64,000 bases of DNA, taken from positions 124,001 through 188,000 of the forward strand of contig JBFWPT010000001.1 in the NCBI GenBank assembly GCA_050249835.1. Reading direction: 5' to 3'. This DNA is from Miltoncostaea sp050249835 (GTDB lineage Bacteria; Actinomycetota; Thermoleophilia; Miltoncostaeales; Miltoncostaeaceae). Every line of letters starts with the position of its first letter. The stretch's first letter is position 1. Shown here piece after piece: positions 34,932-42,482 of the stretch. The position numbers and the translations under genes were made by a program. The notes under the pieces were generated by a model. The model searched no databases. It was not told where the DNA came from and worked only from the letters and a program-made list of their open reading frames with translations.

Positions 34932-36289
34932 GCCGGGGGGCGCGCTGCGAGCGACCCGGGCAGCGGACCGCGGACCGCATGGCGACCGTCGGGGGACCCC
35001 CGTGGCGCCTGCCCGTCGCGCTTCTCGTGGCCGCGACCGCCGGCCAGGTCGCCGGCGCCATCGCGCTGCTCGCGTCCGCGGGCGACCTCGCCCGCGGGGT
35101 GGGCTACGGGCCCGAGCAGCTCGCCGCCGTCCACCTCCTGGGGCTGGCCTTCCTGACCGTCGCGATCGTCGGCGCCCTGCTGCAGCTCGTGCCGGTGCTG
35201 TTGCGGCGCCGGCTCGGGTCCACGGTGCGCAGCGCGGCCGCGGGCGCCGCGATCGTCGCCGGCTCCTGGTCGCTGGCCCTCGGCCTCTGGAGGGCGGACG
35301 ACGTCCTGATCGCCACCGGCGGCACGCTCCTCGTCCTGGGCGGCGGGGTCGTCGTGGCGGACCTGGCGGTCGCCCTGCTCGGCGCGCTGCGGGCGGGCAC
35401 CCTCGGCTCGTCCGGCGCCGGCATCGCGGCCGCGACGCTCTGGTTCGCCGCCGTGCTCGCCCTGGGGGCCGTCATGGCGGCCAACCGCGTCCACCCCTTC
35501 CTCGAGGTCGACCGCACGCGCATGATGGCCGCGCACGCGAGCATCGCCATCGTGGGCTGGATCGGGGGCACCATCCTCGCGGTCGCGCTGCGGCTCGCGC
35601 CGATGTTCGCCCTCGCCCACGGCCACCGGCAGTGGCTCGGCGTCACGGCGATGGCGGCCTGGCACGCAGCGGTCATCCCGTTGACCGCGGGCCTCCTGCT
35701 CGGCGTGGGCCCGCTCGCCGCCGGGGGCGGGGCGCTCCTGCTCGTCGCCTCCGCGTCCGGGCTGGCCTACGCCGTCGACGTCGCGCGCCACCGCCGCCGG
35801 CGGCCCGAGGCGCCGATGGTGCACCTGGTCATCGGCCTGCTGTCGGCCGCGGCTGCGGTGACGCTCATGCTCGTCGCCTGGGCCGGTCCCGGTGACCCGT
35901 ACCGCATCGCGATCCCCGCCGCCGTGCTGGCGCTGGTGGGGCTGGGGACGGGCACCACCTCCGGCCACCTCTTCAAGGTCGTCCCGATGCTCGTCTGGAC
36001 CGGCCGCTTCGCGCACCTCGCCGGCACGCCGGGCGCGCCGCGCCTGGCCGACCTCTACCCGGCGCCCCTGGCGCACGCCGAGCAGGCCCTCTTCGCCGCC
36101 GGGCTCGCGCTGTGCGCCGGCGGCATCGCCGGGGGGTCCGCGGCGGCGGCCCGGGCGGGAGCCGCCCTCCTCGTCGCCGCCGCCCTCGCCGTCGCCGCCG
36201 CCGTCCTCGTCACCGCGTTCCGTCCCGCCGGGCCGCGCGCCCGGCGCGCCGCAGCATCCATCCACCCATCCATGAAGGGAGCCTCATGA
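34928..36289 (+). CDS. 12-TM membrane protein with conserved His, NnrS/haem-copper-oxidase-like
   Basis: The 453-residue protein is almost wholly hydrophobic with about 12 helices. Histidines fall in helices at AAVHLLGLAFLTVAIVGALL, MMAAHASIAIVGWIGGTIL and TTSGHLFKVVPMLVWTGRFAH, a spacing reminiscent of haem/copper ligands in COX-I-like and NnrS-like proteins. Neighbouring DUF2249 genes and the nirK-type promoter suggest a role in NO metabolism or resistance, but this is inferred. It starts by ATGA overlap with the MIP18 gene. Confidence 0.65.
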   Translation: MSRGARCERPGQRTADRMATVGGPPWRLPVALLVAATAGQVAGAIALLASAGDLARGVGYGPEQLAAVHLLGLAFLTVAIVGALLQLVPVLLRRRLGSTVRSAAAGAAIVAGSWSLALGLWRADDVLIATGGTLLVLGGGVVVADLAVALLGALRAGTLGSSGAGIAAATLWFAAVLALGAVMAANRVHPFLEVDRTRMMAAHASIAIVGWIGGTILAVALRLAPMFALAHGHRQWLGVTAMAAWHAAVIPLTAGLLLGVGPLAAGGGALLLVASASGLAYAVDVARHRRRRPEAPMVHLVIGLLSAAAAVTLMLVAWAGPGDPYRIAIPAAVLALVGLGTGTTSGHLFKVVPMLVWTGRFAHLAGTPGAPRLADLYPAPLAHAEQALFAAGLALCAGGIAGGSAAAARAGAALLVAAALAVAAAVLVTAFRPAGPRARRAAASIHPSMKGAS

Positions 36290-36522
36290 CCCCGCCGTCA
36301 ACGACCCTGCTCGACGTCCGCGAGATGGCACCCCGCGACCGTCACCCGACCATCCTCTCCACCTTCGACGCCCTGTCGCCGGGCACCGCGATGGAGCTCG
36401 TGAACGACCACGACCCCAAGCCCCTCCGGTACCAGTTCGAGGCCGAGCGTCCCGGCACGTTCACCTGGGACTACCTCGAGCAGGGGCCGGACGCCTGGCG
36501 CGTGCGCATCGGCAGGGTCTGA
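36286..36522 (+). CDS. Single-domain DUF2249 protein
   Basis: The 78-residue protein is one DUF2249 unit (TLLDVREMAPRDRHPTILST, then GTAMELVNDHDPKPLRYQFE and a C-terminal TWDYLEQGPDAWRVRI). The NDHDPKPLRYQFE block is the most conserved part of the family. A GAAGGGA site and ATGA overlap place it last in the cassette. It converges with the cupin gene with 7 nt between stops. Confidence 0.8.
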   Translation: MTPPSTTLLDVREMAPRDRHPTILSTFDALSPGTAMELVNDHDPKPLRYQFEAERPGTFTWDYLEQGPDAWRVRIGRV

Positions 36523-36529
36523 CGGGTCC

Positions 36530-36901
36530 TCAGCCAGCCTGCCCCTGGATGAGCGTGAGGAGCAACCGCGACGGCTCGCGCGCGCGCAGGGCGTGCGGCA
36601 GCCCGGCCGTCATGTGGACCCACGTGCCGGCCGGCGCCTCGACCGGCTCGCCGCCGAGGGTGAGGTCGAAGCTCCCGGACAGCACCTGGATCGTCGCCGG
36701 CCGCGACGCCGTGTGCTCCGTGAGTTCCTCGCCGGCCGCGAAGCCGAAGAGGACGACCCTGATCGCGTCGTCGGAGTGGACCGTCTGCGAGTGGATCCCC
36801 GTGGCCGGGATCGGCTCCGCCTCGCCGGGGCGGACCACATCGAACCCGCCGGGACCCCGCATCGCCGCCTCCCCGATTCCATCGCCTGACGCCCGGATCA
36901 C
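36530..36901 (-). CDS. Small cupin protein
   Basis: The 123-residue protein is a single cupin barrel with motif 1 EELTEHTASRPATIQVLSG and motif 2 GTWVHMTAGLPHALRA. GTG 36901 overlaps the upstream stop as GTGA; ATG 36862 would give 110 residues. It is the last gene of the acyl-CoA-ligase operon. A decayed copy of its 3' end is present at 45584-45670. Confidence 0.75.
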   Translation of the reverse strand: MIRASGDGIGEAAMRGPGGFDVVRPGEAEPIPATGIHSQTVHSDDAIRVVLFGFAAGEELTEHTASRPATIQVLSGSFDLTLGGEPVEAPAGTWVHMTAGLPHALRAREPSRLLLTLIQGQAG

Positions 36902-37653
36902 ATCACGACCCCCCCGTTGACGGCGACGACCTGGCCGGTGATGAAGGCCGCCGCGGGCGAGGCGAGGAACGCCACCGCCTCGGCCACCTCGGCCGGCCGG
37001 CCCGCCCGGCGCATCGGCGTGGCGCGGATGGCCCCCTCGACGACCCGCGCGCCGACCGGGTCGTCCCGGAGGCCCTGCTCGAAGCCGGTCTCCGTGACCG
37101 ACGGCGAGACGCAGTTGACGCGGATCCCCTCCCGGGCCACCTCGCGCGCAAGCGACTTGGTGAACCCGACGACCGCGGCCTTGGCGCCGGCGTACACCGC
37201 CTCGCCCCATCCGCCGGTGCGCGCCGTCTCGGACGCGATGGAGACGATCGCGCCGCCGCCGGGCGCCGCCGTGAGCGCGTCGAGGGCGGCCCGGCAGCCG
37301 TTGAGCACGCCGATGTAGTTGACGTCCACCAGCAGGCGCCAGACGTCGGGCCCGGTGTCGCGGAACAGCGCCGGGCGGTCGAGCCCGGCGTTGTTGACCC
37401 AGACGTCGAGGCGGCCGAACCGGTCGAGGGCGGTCGCGACCACGTCCCTCGTCGCGCCGAGGTCGGTGACATCGTGGACGACGCCGAGCGCGCCGCCCCC
37501 GAGGGCGGCGGCGACCTCGCCCACGGCGGGGTCGCGGTCGGTGAGCAGCACGCGCGCGCCGCGCGCCAGCAGGAGGGCGGCCGTCGCCCGGCCGATGCCC
37601 CCTGCCGCCCCCGTCACCACGGCCACGCGGCCGTCGACCCTGATGGCATCCAT
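36898..37653 (-). CDS. Short-chain dehydrogenase/reductase
   Basis: The 251-residue classical SDR shows the NAD(P) motif VVTGAAGGIGRATA, NNAG at VNNAGLDRP, catalytic Ser in IVSIASETART, YAGAK (Tyr-x3-Lys) and the C-terminal FITGQVVAVNGG. Asp in LLTDRD after beta-2 favours NAD. It probably oxidises a 3-hydroxyacyl-CoA or a related alcohol, given its acyl-CoA neighbours. The ATG overlaps the thioesterase stop. Confidence 0.88.
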   Translation of the reverse strand: MDAIRVDGRVAVVTGAAGGIGRATAALLLARGARVLLTDRDPAVGEVAAALGGGALGVVHDVTDLGATRDVVATALDRFGRLDVWVNNAGLDRPALFRDTGPDVWRLLVDVNYIGVLNGCRAALDALTAAPGGGAIVSIASETARTGGWGEAVYAGAKAAVVGFTKSLAREVAREGIRVNCVSPSVTETGFEQGLRDDPVGARVVEGAIRATPMRRAGRPAEVAEAVAFLASPAAAFITGQVVAVNGGVVM

Positions 37654-38072
37654 CACTCCTCCTCCATGGCGAAGCGCGCGAACGTGCCCTGTCCGACCGC
37701 CACCAGCACGCCCTCGGCGTCGCGGGCCTCCGCGGTGGCCGTCACGAGCCGGCGTCCCATGTGGGCCACGCGACCGGAGGCGCTCAGCGTCCCGTGGCGC
37801 GCCGGCGCCGTGAACGAGACGGTCATGCCCACCGTCGCGCACCCCTCGAGCGGCCCGGTCCGGCCGAGGACGGCGAGGCCCATGGCGGCGTCGAGCAGCC
37901 CGGCGGTGATCCCCCCGTGCGCGGTCCCGTAGGCCTGGAGGTGCTCGTCGCCGACCACCAGGTCCAGCTCGCTCCGGCGGTCGTCGACCCGGACGACCCT
38001 CATCCCGACCAGGCGGTAGTACCCGCAGGCGTTCCACGTCGCGACGAGGGCGTCCTGCCGGGCGGTCGTCAC
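37653..38072 (-). CDS. PaaI-like hotdog thioesterase
   Basis: The 139-residue hotdog protein has the family core LQAYGTAHGGITAGLLDAAM (the HGG motif and following helix) and VGMTVSFTAPARHGTLSASG. PaaI-type enzymes hydrolyse aryl- or acyl-CoA thioesters. It follows the CoA-ligase gene by GTGA overlap, so the pair may control formation and release of the same acyl-CoA. Confidence 0.82.
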   Translation of the reverse strand: MTTARQDALVATWNACGYYRLVGMRVVRVDDRRSELDLVVGDEHLQAYGTAHGGITAGLLDAAMGLAVLGRTGPLEGCATVGMTVSFTAPARHGTLSASGRVAHMGRRLVTATAEARDAEGVLVAVGQGTFARFAMEEE

Positions 38073-39556
38073 GACGCCATCCGGACCGTGAGGGGCTCGG
38101 CGTCGCCCAGGATCGCGGCGGCCCGGGTGCGGTCGAGCTTGCCGGAGGCCGTGGTCGGCAGGGAGTCGCAGACGACGAGCGCGCGGGGGACCTCGTGCGG
38201 ACGCAGCCGTTCGCGCGCCCCCGCCATCACGCGCTCGGCGCGTCCGGCCGGCGACCGGCGGTCCGTCGCGACGATCGCGCCGACGCGCAGCAGGCCCGCG
38301 TCGTCCTCGACCGGCAGGACCACCGCCTCGGCGACGCCGGGGATCTCCTCGAGCGCCGACCGCACCTGCGCCGGGTCGATCCAGAAGCCCCCGGCCTTGA
38401 AGCGGTCGCCGGTCCGCCCGAGGAACGTGTGGCTGCCGTCGCGCTCGCGCCGGACGAGGTCGCCGGTGGGGAGCGGGCCGTCGAGGGGATCGGCCCCGAG
38501 ATATCCGCTCATGACCGACGGCCCGCGGACGAGCAGCTCCCCCTCGTCGCCCGCGTCGTCGCCCGCCGGCGCGATGGCGAGCGCGTAGCCGGGAACCGGC
38601 CACCCGACCGTTCCGGGGCGCGGACGGTTCGGGCTGTCGGACAGGTACAGGTTGGACGCCTCGGACGAGCCGAGGGCGTTCACGAGGCGGAGCCCGGTGC
38701 CGCGCTCGACCGCGTGCCAGGTCGTCGCCGGGAGGGCCTCGCCGGCCGACAGCGCGAGCCGGACGGTGGCGAACGCGCGACGGTCGATACGCCCGTCGGC
38801 GGCGTGGCGGGCGAGCCGCGCCCAGGACGTCGGCACCCCGAAGAGCGCCGTCACGCGGTGGTCCTTGCACGCCTGCGCGCACCGGCCCGGGGACCGGTCC
38901 GGGCCCTCGACCACCGCGGCGCCCCCGGCGCCCAGGGGGAAGTAGCAGGAGTTGCCGAGGCCGTAGCTCGTCGAGAGGCTCGCGACCGACCAGGTGACGT
39001 CGCCGGGGCGGAGCCGCAGGACCCGGCGCCCGTACGTGGCGATGCATGCGGCCATGTCACCGGCACGGTGGGCCGCCCACTTGGAGGGCCCCGTGGAGCC
39101 GGACGTGAGGAGGAGGTAGGCGGGATCGTCCCGGCGGACCGGCGCCGGTCCGGGATCGCGCGCGGATCCGCCCACGGCGCGGCGCGCCGCGGCCCCCGGC
39201 ACCGCGCCCGCGGGCCCCTCCTCGGCGATGACGATCGACGGCCCCAGGCGGGCGGCCGCGCCGGCCAGCCGGTCGCCGGGCAGGTCGGGGCTCGCCAGCG
39301 CGCAGACCGCCCCCAGGCGCATCGCCCCCAGGAAGAGCGCGATCCACTCGGGTGAGTCGCGGAGCGCGAGCAGGAGGAGGTCGCCGCGGCGGACGCCCAG
39401 CCCGGCGAGCCAGGCCGCCGCCGACCCCATCCGCTCCGCGAGGTCCTCGTAGGTCCACCGGACCCCGTCCGCGAGGATGGCCGGCCGGGATCCGAGACCG
39501 CGCTCGAGCGCCGCCTCGACCAGGACGACCGAGAGGTTGCCCTCCGGGGGCGTCAC
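38069..39556 (-). CDS. AMP-forming acyl/aryl-CoA ligase (benzoate-CoA ligase-like)
   Basis: The 495-residue ANL enzyme has the P-loop LLLTSGSTGPSKWAAHRAGD, the A5 region LGSSEASNLYLSDSPNRPRP, A7 TGDLVRRERDG, A8 GRTGDRFKAGGFWI and the catalytic lysine in TASGKLDRTRA. Overall layout is close to benzoate-CoA ligases; the substrate is unproven. GTG 39556 (GTGA overlap with the upstream gene) removes a non-conserved 105-residue extension. Confidence 0.85.
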   Translation of the reverse strand: MTPPEGNLSVVLVEAALERGLGSRPAILADGVRWTYEDLAERMGSAAAWLAGLGVRRGDLLLLALRDSPEWIALFLGAMRLGAVCALASPDLPGDRLAGAAARLGPSIVIAEEGPAGAVPGAAARRAVGGSARDPGPAPVRRDDPAYLLLTSGSTGPSKWAAHRAGDMAACIATYGRRVLRLRPGDVTWSVASLSTSYGLGNSCYFPLGAGGAAVVEGPDRSPGRCAQACKDHRVTALFGVPTSWARLARHAADGRIDRRAFATVRLALSAGEALPATTWHAVERGTGLRLVNALGSSEASNLYLSDSPNRPRPGTVGWPVPGYALAIAPAGDDAGDEGELLVRGPSVMSGYLGADPLDGPLPTGDLVRRERDGSHTFLGRTGDRFKAGGFWIDPAQVRSALEEIPGVAEAVVLPVEDDAGLLRVGAIVATDRRSPAGRAERVMAGARERLRPHEVPRALVVCDSLPTTASGKLDRTRAAAILGDAEPLTVRMAS

Positions 39557-40089
39557 GGACGGCGCGCCCTGGTCGCGGACGTCCTGCGGAGGGGCGGTCG
39601 CCGCGCGGGGCCGCTCGTGGACCAGGCGCTCGCCCCCAGGACGCTCCTCCCCATGCCGCGTGCCGGCGCGGCGCCGGCCCCGGCCGACAGGGCCAGGGCC
39701 GTCGCGGCGAGCTCGCGACCCCGGGGCGAGCCCGGCCCCTCCTCGAGGGCGTGCAGCACGCTGACGACCGCGGCGAAGCGGACGATCCTCCGGTCCTGCC
39801 ACGAGCGCCGGGCGAGGTGCGCGGGGGGGACGAGCGCGAGGGCGGCACGCGCCTCGGCCGGGGTGGGCCATCCCCCCACGGACGACGTCAGCGCCGGCAG
39901 CACGGTCAGCGCGTGGTCGAGGGCTCGTTCGTCGGCCGCGTCGCGCAGCCGGTCGAGCAGAGCCGCGGCGGGCCGGCGGGCGGCAACCGGGAGCGCGGGG
40001 AGGCCGAGGGTGTGCTCGACGGCCCGGCGGAGCACCGCGGCGTCCTGGGCCGCCAACGCATCCCTGATGTCACGGTCGGTGACGGCCAT
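39553..40089 (-). CDS. Helical hypothetical protein
   Basis: The 178-residue product is alanine- and leucine-rich and all-helical (VTDRDIRDALAAQDAAVLRRAVEH, a LLDRLRDAADERALDHALTVLPAL stretch, RRSWQDRRIVRFAAVVSVL). I do not recognise a family. GGAGGAG stands just before ATG 40089. It is the first gene of the operon that runs through the CoA ligase, thioesterase, SDR and cupin. It follows nirK by 182 nt in the same direction, so read-through from nirK is possible. The C-terminal basic tail may be poorly conserved. Confidence 0.55.
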   Translation of the reverse strand: MAVTDRDIRDALAAQDAAVLRRAVEHTLGLPALPVAARRPAAALLDRLRDAADERALDHALTVLPALTSSVGGWPTPAEARAALALVPPAHLARRSWQDRRIVRFAAVVSVLHALEEGPGSPRGRELAATALALSAGAGAAPARGMGRSVLGASAWSTSGPARRPPLRRTSATRARRP

Positions 40090-40271
40090 CTGCTCCTCCG
40101 TCTCGATGTCCCCGTCGGGTGGATGGTCTGTCCTCCCGGAGGGGTCGACACCGTCGACCAAGGGACCGTTCGTCCGTGTCCGGGGGGCCGAACGGGCCCG
40201 GTGCGCCTCCCCGGCCGGGGGAAGGGCACCGGTGGCGGCCGCGCTGCGGAGTGCGGTCCGCCGGCGCATCG

Positions 40272-41381
40272 TCAGTGGCTCATCGAGCCCTCGGCGTGCT
40301 CCGTGCGGAGCAGCCCGACGGCGCCCTTGGTGGCGTTGGTGAAGTCGTGGGTGACGAAGGGGTAGATCCCCTCCTCGTCGAGCCGGAACTCGGCGATGGA
40401 GCCCTGCGAGGCGGCGAGGTTGAGGGTCTGGTTGCCGATCTCCTCGTTGGCGGGGTTCCCGTCCTGCCAGGCGCGGTCGAAGATCGTCCCGACCACGTGG
40501 AAGGCGCTCCAGGTGTTCGGGCCGGCCGCCAGCACGAAGGCGCGGATGCGCTCGCCCTTCTTCACCACGATCGGCTCGTCCTTGTACTGGCCGGCGTAGC
40601 CGTTGAAGGCGACGACGTCCGGGATGCCGGTCATCAGCTCGGCGTCGTCGGCCGTGACGCCGGGGGTGTCCGAGACGTAGAAGTCGGACTGGACGAAGGC
40701 CAGCTCGCGATCGACCGGCGGCAGGCCCTCCTCGGGCTCGACGATGATCATCCCGTACATGCCGTTGGCGATGTGGTGCACCACCGGCGCCGTGCCGCAG
40801 TGGTACATGAAGACCCCGGGGCTGGTGGCCTCGAACTCGAACGAGAAGGTCTCGCCGGGGCCGACGTCGCGGAACGCCCGGTTCGGGGCGATGCGCGCGG
40901 CGTGGAAGTCGATCGAGTGCGGCATGGTGGTCTTGTTCGTGATCGAGGCCCTGACCGTGTCCCCGACGCGCACGCGCACGACCGGGCCCGGCACCTGGTC
41001 GGCGAAGGTCCAGACCTTCACGACCTTGCCGGGGGCGATCTCGACGACCTTCTCGGTCATGTCGAAGTGGATCTCGTGGACGCGCTGGTCGACGTAGGCG
41101 GGGGCGTCGGCGCTCTGGGTGTTCTTCGGGGCGCTGACCTCCTCGGCGGCGGCCGCCGCCTCCGAGGCGTGACCGGCGTGGTCGGAGTGGTCTCCGCCCG
41201 CGCCTGCGGTCGCCGTCGCGGTCGCGGCCGGGGTGGCGGGCTCGGCCGGGGCCCCGCCGGCGTCGGCCGCGCGAAGGCCGAGGGTGAGCCCCGCCGCGGT
41301 GAGGACGAAGGCCGCGAGCGATGCGGCGACGAGGCCTCCCCGCCCTCGACGGGTGGTGTGTGCCGTTCCCGGATCGAACAT
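40272..41381 (-). CDS. nirK: Copper-containing nitrite reductase
   Basis: The 369-residue protein reduces nitrite to NO outside the membrane. Its type-1 and type-2 copper ligands are visible: MPHSIDFHA (His155, Asp158, His160), FMYHCGTAPVVHHIANGMYG (His194, Cys195, His203, Met208), SAFHVVGTIFD and FVTHDFTNA. The Asp/His pair needed for catalysis is present. The N-terminus has a Tat-like RRGRGG followed by a hydrophobic anchor and an Ala/His-rich linker (HSDHAGH) that may bind copper. GGAGG precedes the ATG by 8 nt. It shares its promoter block with the DUF2249 cassette. Confidence 0.93.
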   Translation of the reverse strand: MFDPGTAHTTRRGRGGLVAASLAAFVLTAAGLTLGLRAADAGGAPAEPATPAATATATAGAGGDHSDHAGHASEAAAAAEEVSAPKNTQSADAPAYVDQRVHEIHFDMTEKVVEIAPGKVVKVWTFADQVPGPVVRVRVGDTVRASITNKTTMPHSIDFHAARIAPNRAFRDVGPGETFSFEFEATSPGVFMYHCGTAPVVHHIANGMYGMIIVEPEEGLPPVDRELAFVQSDFYVSDTPGVTADDAELMTGIPDVVAFNGYAGQYKDEPIVVKKGERIRAFVLAAGPNTWSAFHVVGTIFDRAWQDGNPANEEIGNQTLNLAASQGSIAEFRLDEEGIYPFVTHDFTNATKGAVGLLRTEHAEGSMSH

Positions 41382-41430
41382 CGTGGGGCCTCCGTATGGA
41401 GCGAGTGCCGTTTTTTCTGTTATCGACTAA

Positions 41431-41459
41431 ACTAAATCACCACCTGAGATAATTGTCCA
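41431..41459 (-). promoter_or_regulatory. nirK promoter with the shared GGTGGTGATTTAGT block
   Basis: On the minus strand TGGACA (41459-41454), a 17-nt spacer and TTTAGT (41436-41431) match the DUF2249 promoter; GGTGGTGATTTAGT occupies 41444-41431. Confidence 0.6.
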
Positions 41460-41493
41460 GTATCCAACAGAGAAATAAATGGGCACGGCGAAC

Positions 41494-41539
41494 GCCGGCC
41501 GCGTCGCACGGCCCGTGCCGGCCGCGTCGCACGGCCCGT
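41494..41539. repeat. 23-bp tandem duplication
   Basis: A 23-bp unit beginning GCCGGCCGCGTCGCACGGCC at 41494-41516 is repeated exactly at 41517-41539, in the gap between nirK and the regulator gene. Confidence 0.85.
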
Positions 41540-41600
41540 TCGCCCTCGAGGTCACGTCGTCCCACCACCCTGCGGCGCCGCCCTGCGCGCTGCCTGCGGG

Positions 41601-42332
41601 TCAGGCCCCCGGGGTCTCGGGGGGCGCGGGCGGGGCCTCGGCATCGGCATCGGCGCGCAGCCCGCTCACCAGCACCCTGCATCCGGCCGTGACCGGGTCC
41701 TTCGGCTCGAAGACCTCGAGCTCGGCGTCCTCGTCGATGCGCTCCAGCGCGCCCCGGACGAGGCCGCGGTGCAGGGCGCAGATGAGGTGGCCACCCTCGG
41801 CGAGGACGGCCTCCTTGAAGGGGCAGGCGCGGAGTCGCAGGTCCATGCGCCCCTCCCGGCGATCGGCCTCCGGCGTGACCTCCTCCGGGGCGAACCCGAG
41901 ACCCGCGAAGGCGCCGGGCAGGGCGTCGCGCGGCCCATCGCGCTCGACGAGCCCGCGGCCCTGCTCCCAGCCGAACGCCTCCACCTGGTCCTCGTCGGTG
42001 CCCGCCCGGCGGACCAGCTCCAGCAGCAGCCGCACGAGCTCGCGGTGACCGACCGCCGCCACGGCGTGCGGGGCGGCGAGCGCGTACCGCGCGCTCGGGC
42101 GCCCGCGACGGCCGGTGGGCGGGGACGGCGCCGCGACCACGATGCCGGCGCGCTGCAGCGCCTCGAGGTGCTGGCGGACGGCGTTCGGGTGCCGGTCGAC
42201 CCGCTCGGCGAGCTCGGCCACGGTCAGGCCGCCGTCGGCCGCGCCGAGGGCCTCGGCGATCGCCCTGCGGGACGGGTGCGCGAGGGCGCCCGCCTCCTCG
42301 GGGGTCATGGCGGTCGGCGCCGGCCTCGGCAT
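41601..42332 (-). CDS. ArsR/DeoR-like HTH regulator with C-terminal cysteines
   Basis: The 243-residue protein has an N-terminal winged helix (ALAHPSRRAIAEALGAADGG, LAERVDRHPNAVRQHLEALQ, wing GRRGRPSARYAL). A sensor domain follows with three cysteines in RACPFKEAVL, HLICALHRGL and TAGCRVLVSG (C-x14-C-x32-C). Similar regulators bind a metal or Fe-S cluster; NO or O2 sensing would fit the surrounding genes (inference). A TGTAAT -10 box lies 7 nt before the ATG, overlapping a variant of the nirK/DUF2249 promoter motif, so autoregulation is possible. Confidence 0.75.
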   Translation of the reverse strand: MPRPAPTAMTPEEAGALAHPSRRAIAEALGAADGGLTVAELAERVDRHPNAVRQHLEALQRAGIVVAAPSPPTGRRGRPSARYALAAPHAVAAVGHRELVRLLLELVRRAGTDEDQVEAFGWEQGRGLVERDGPRDALPGAFAGLGFAPEEVTPEADRREGRMDLRLRACPFKEAVLAEGGHLICALHRGLVRGALERIDEDAELEVFEPKDPVTAGCRVLVSGLRADADAEAPPAPPETPGA

Positions 42333-42334
42333 GG

Positions 42335-42350
42335 CGATTATTACATCACA
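42335..42350 (-). promoter_or_regulatory. Variant of the shared motif over the regulator's -10 box
   Basis: TGTGATGTAATAATCG resembles GGTGATTTAGT at 8 of 11 positions and includes the -10 box TGTAAT. It is weaker than the other two sites. Confidence 0.35.
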
Positions 42351-42395
42351 TGGCGGAACAATATGTCTCGCGGCTGGGCTGGTGATCCGCCCCGA

Positions 42396-42482
42396 TCACG
42401 CGGCGATCGTGCTCCACAGCCCGCCGAACGGGGTGGTCGTCTCGACGCCACGGGCGTCGAGCGCCGGCGCGGCGCCGCTCAC
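42396..42482 (-). CDS. 28-residue peptide coupled to the flavoprotein gene
   Basis: A GTG that overlaps the flavoprotein stop as GTGA opens a 28-codon frame (ARGVETTTPFGGLWSTIAA at its C-terminus). It is unlike any family I know. The coupling mirrors that of the two genes upstream, but such a short frame may be chance. Confidence 0.3.
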   Translation of the reverse strand: MSGAAPALDARGVETTTPFGGLWSTIAA

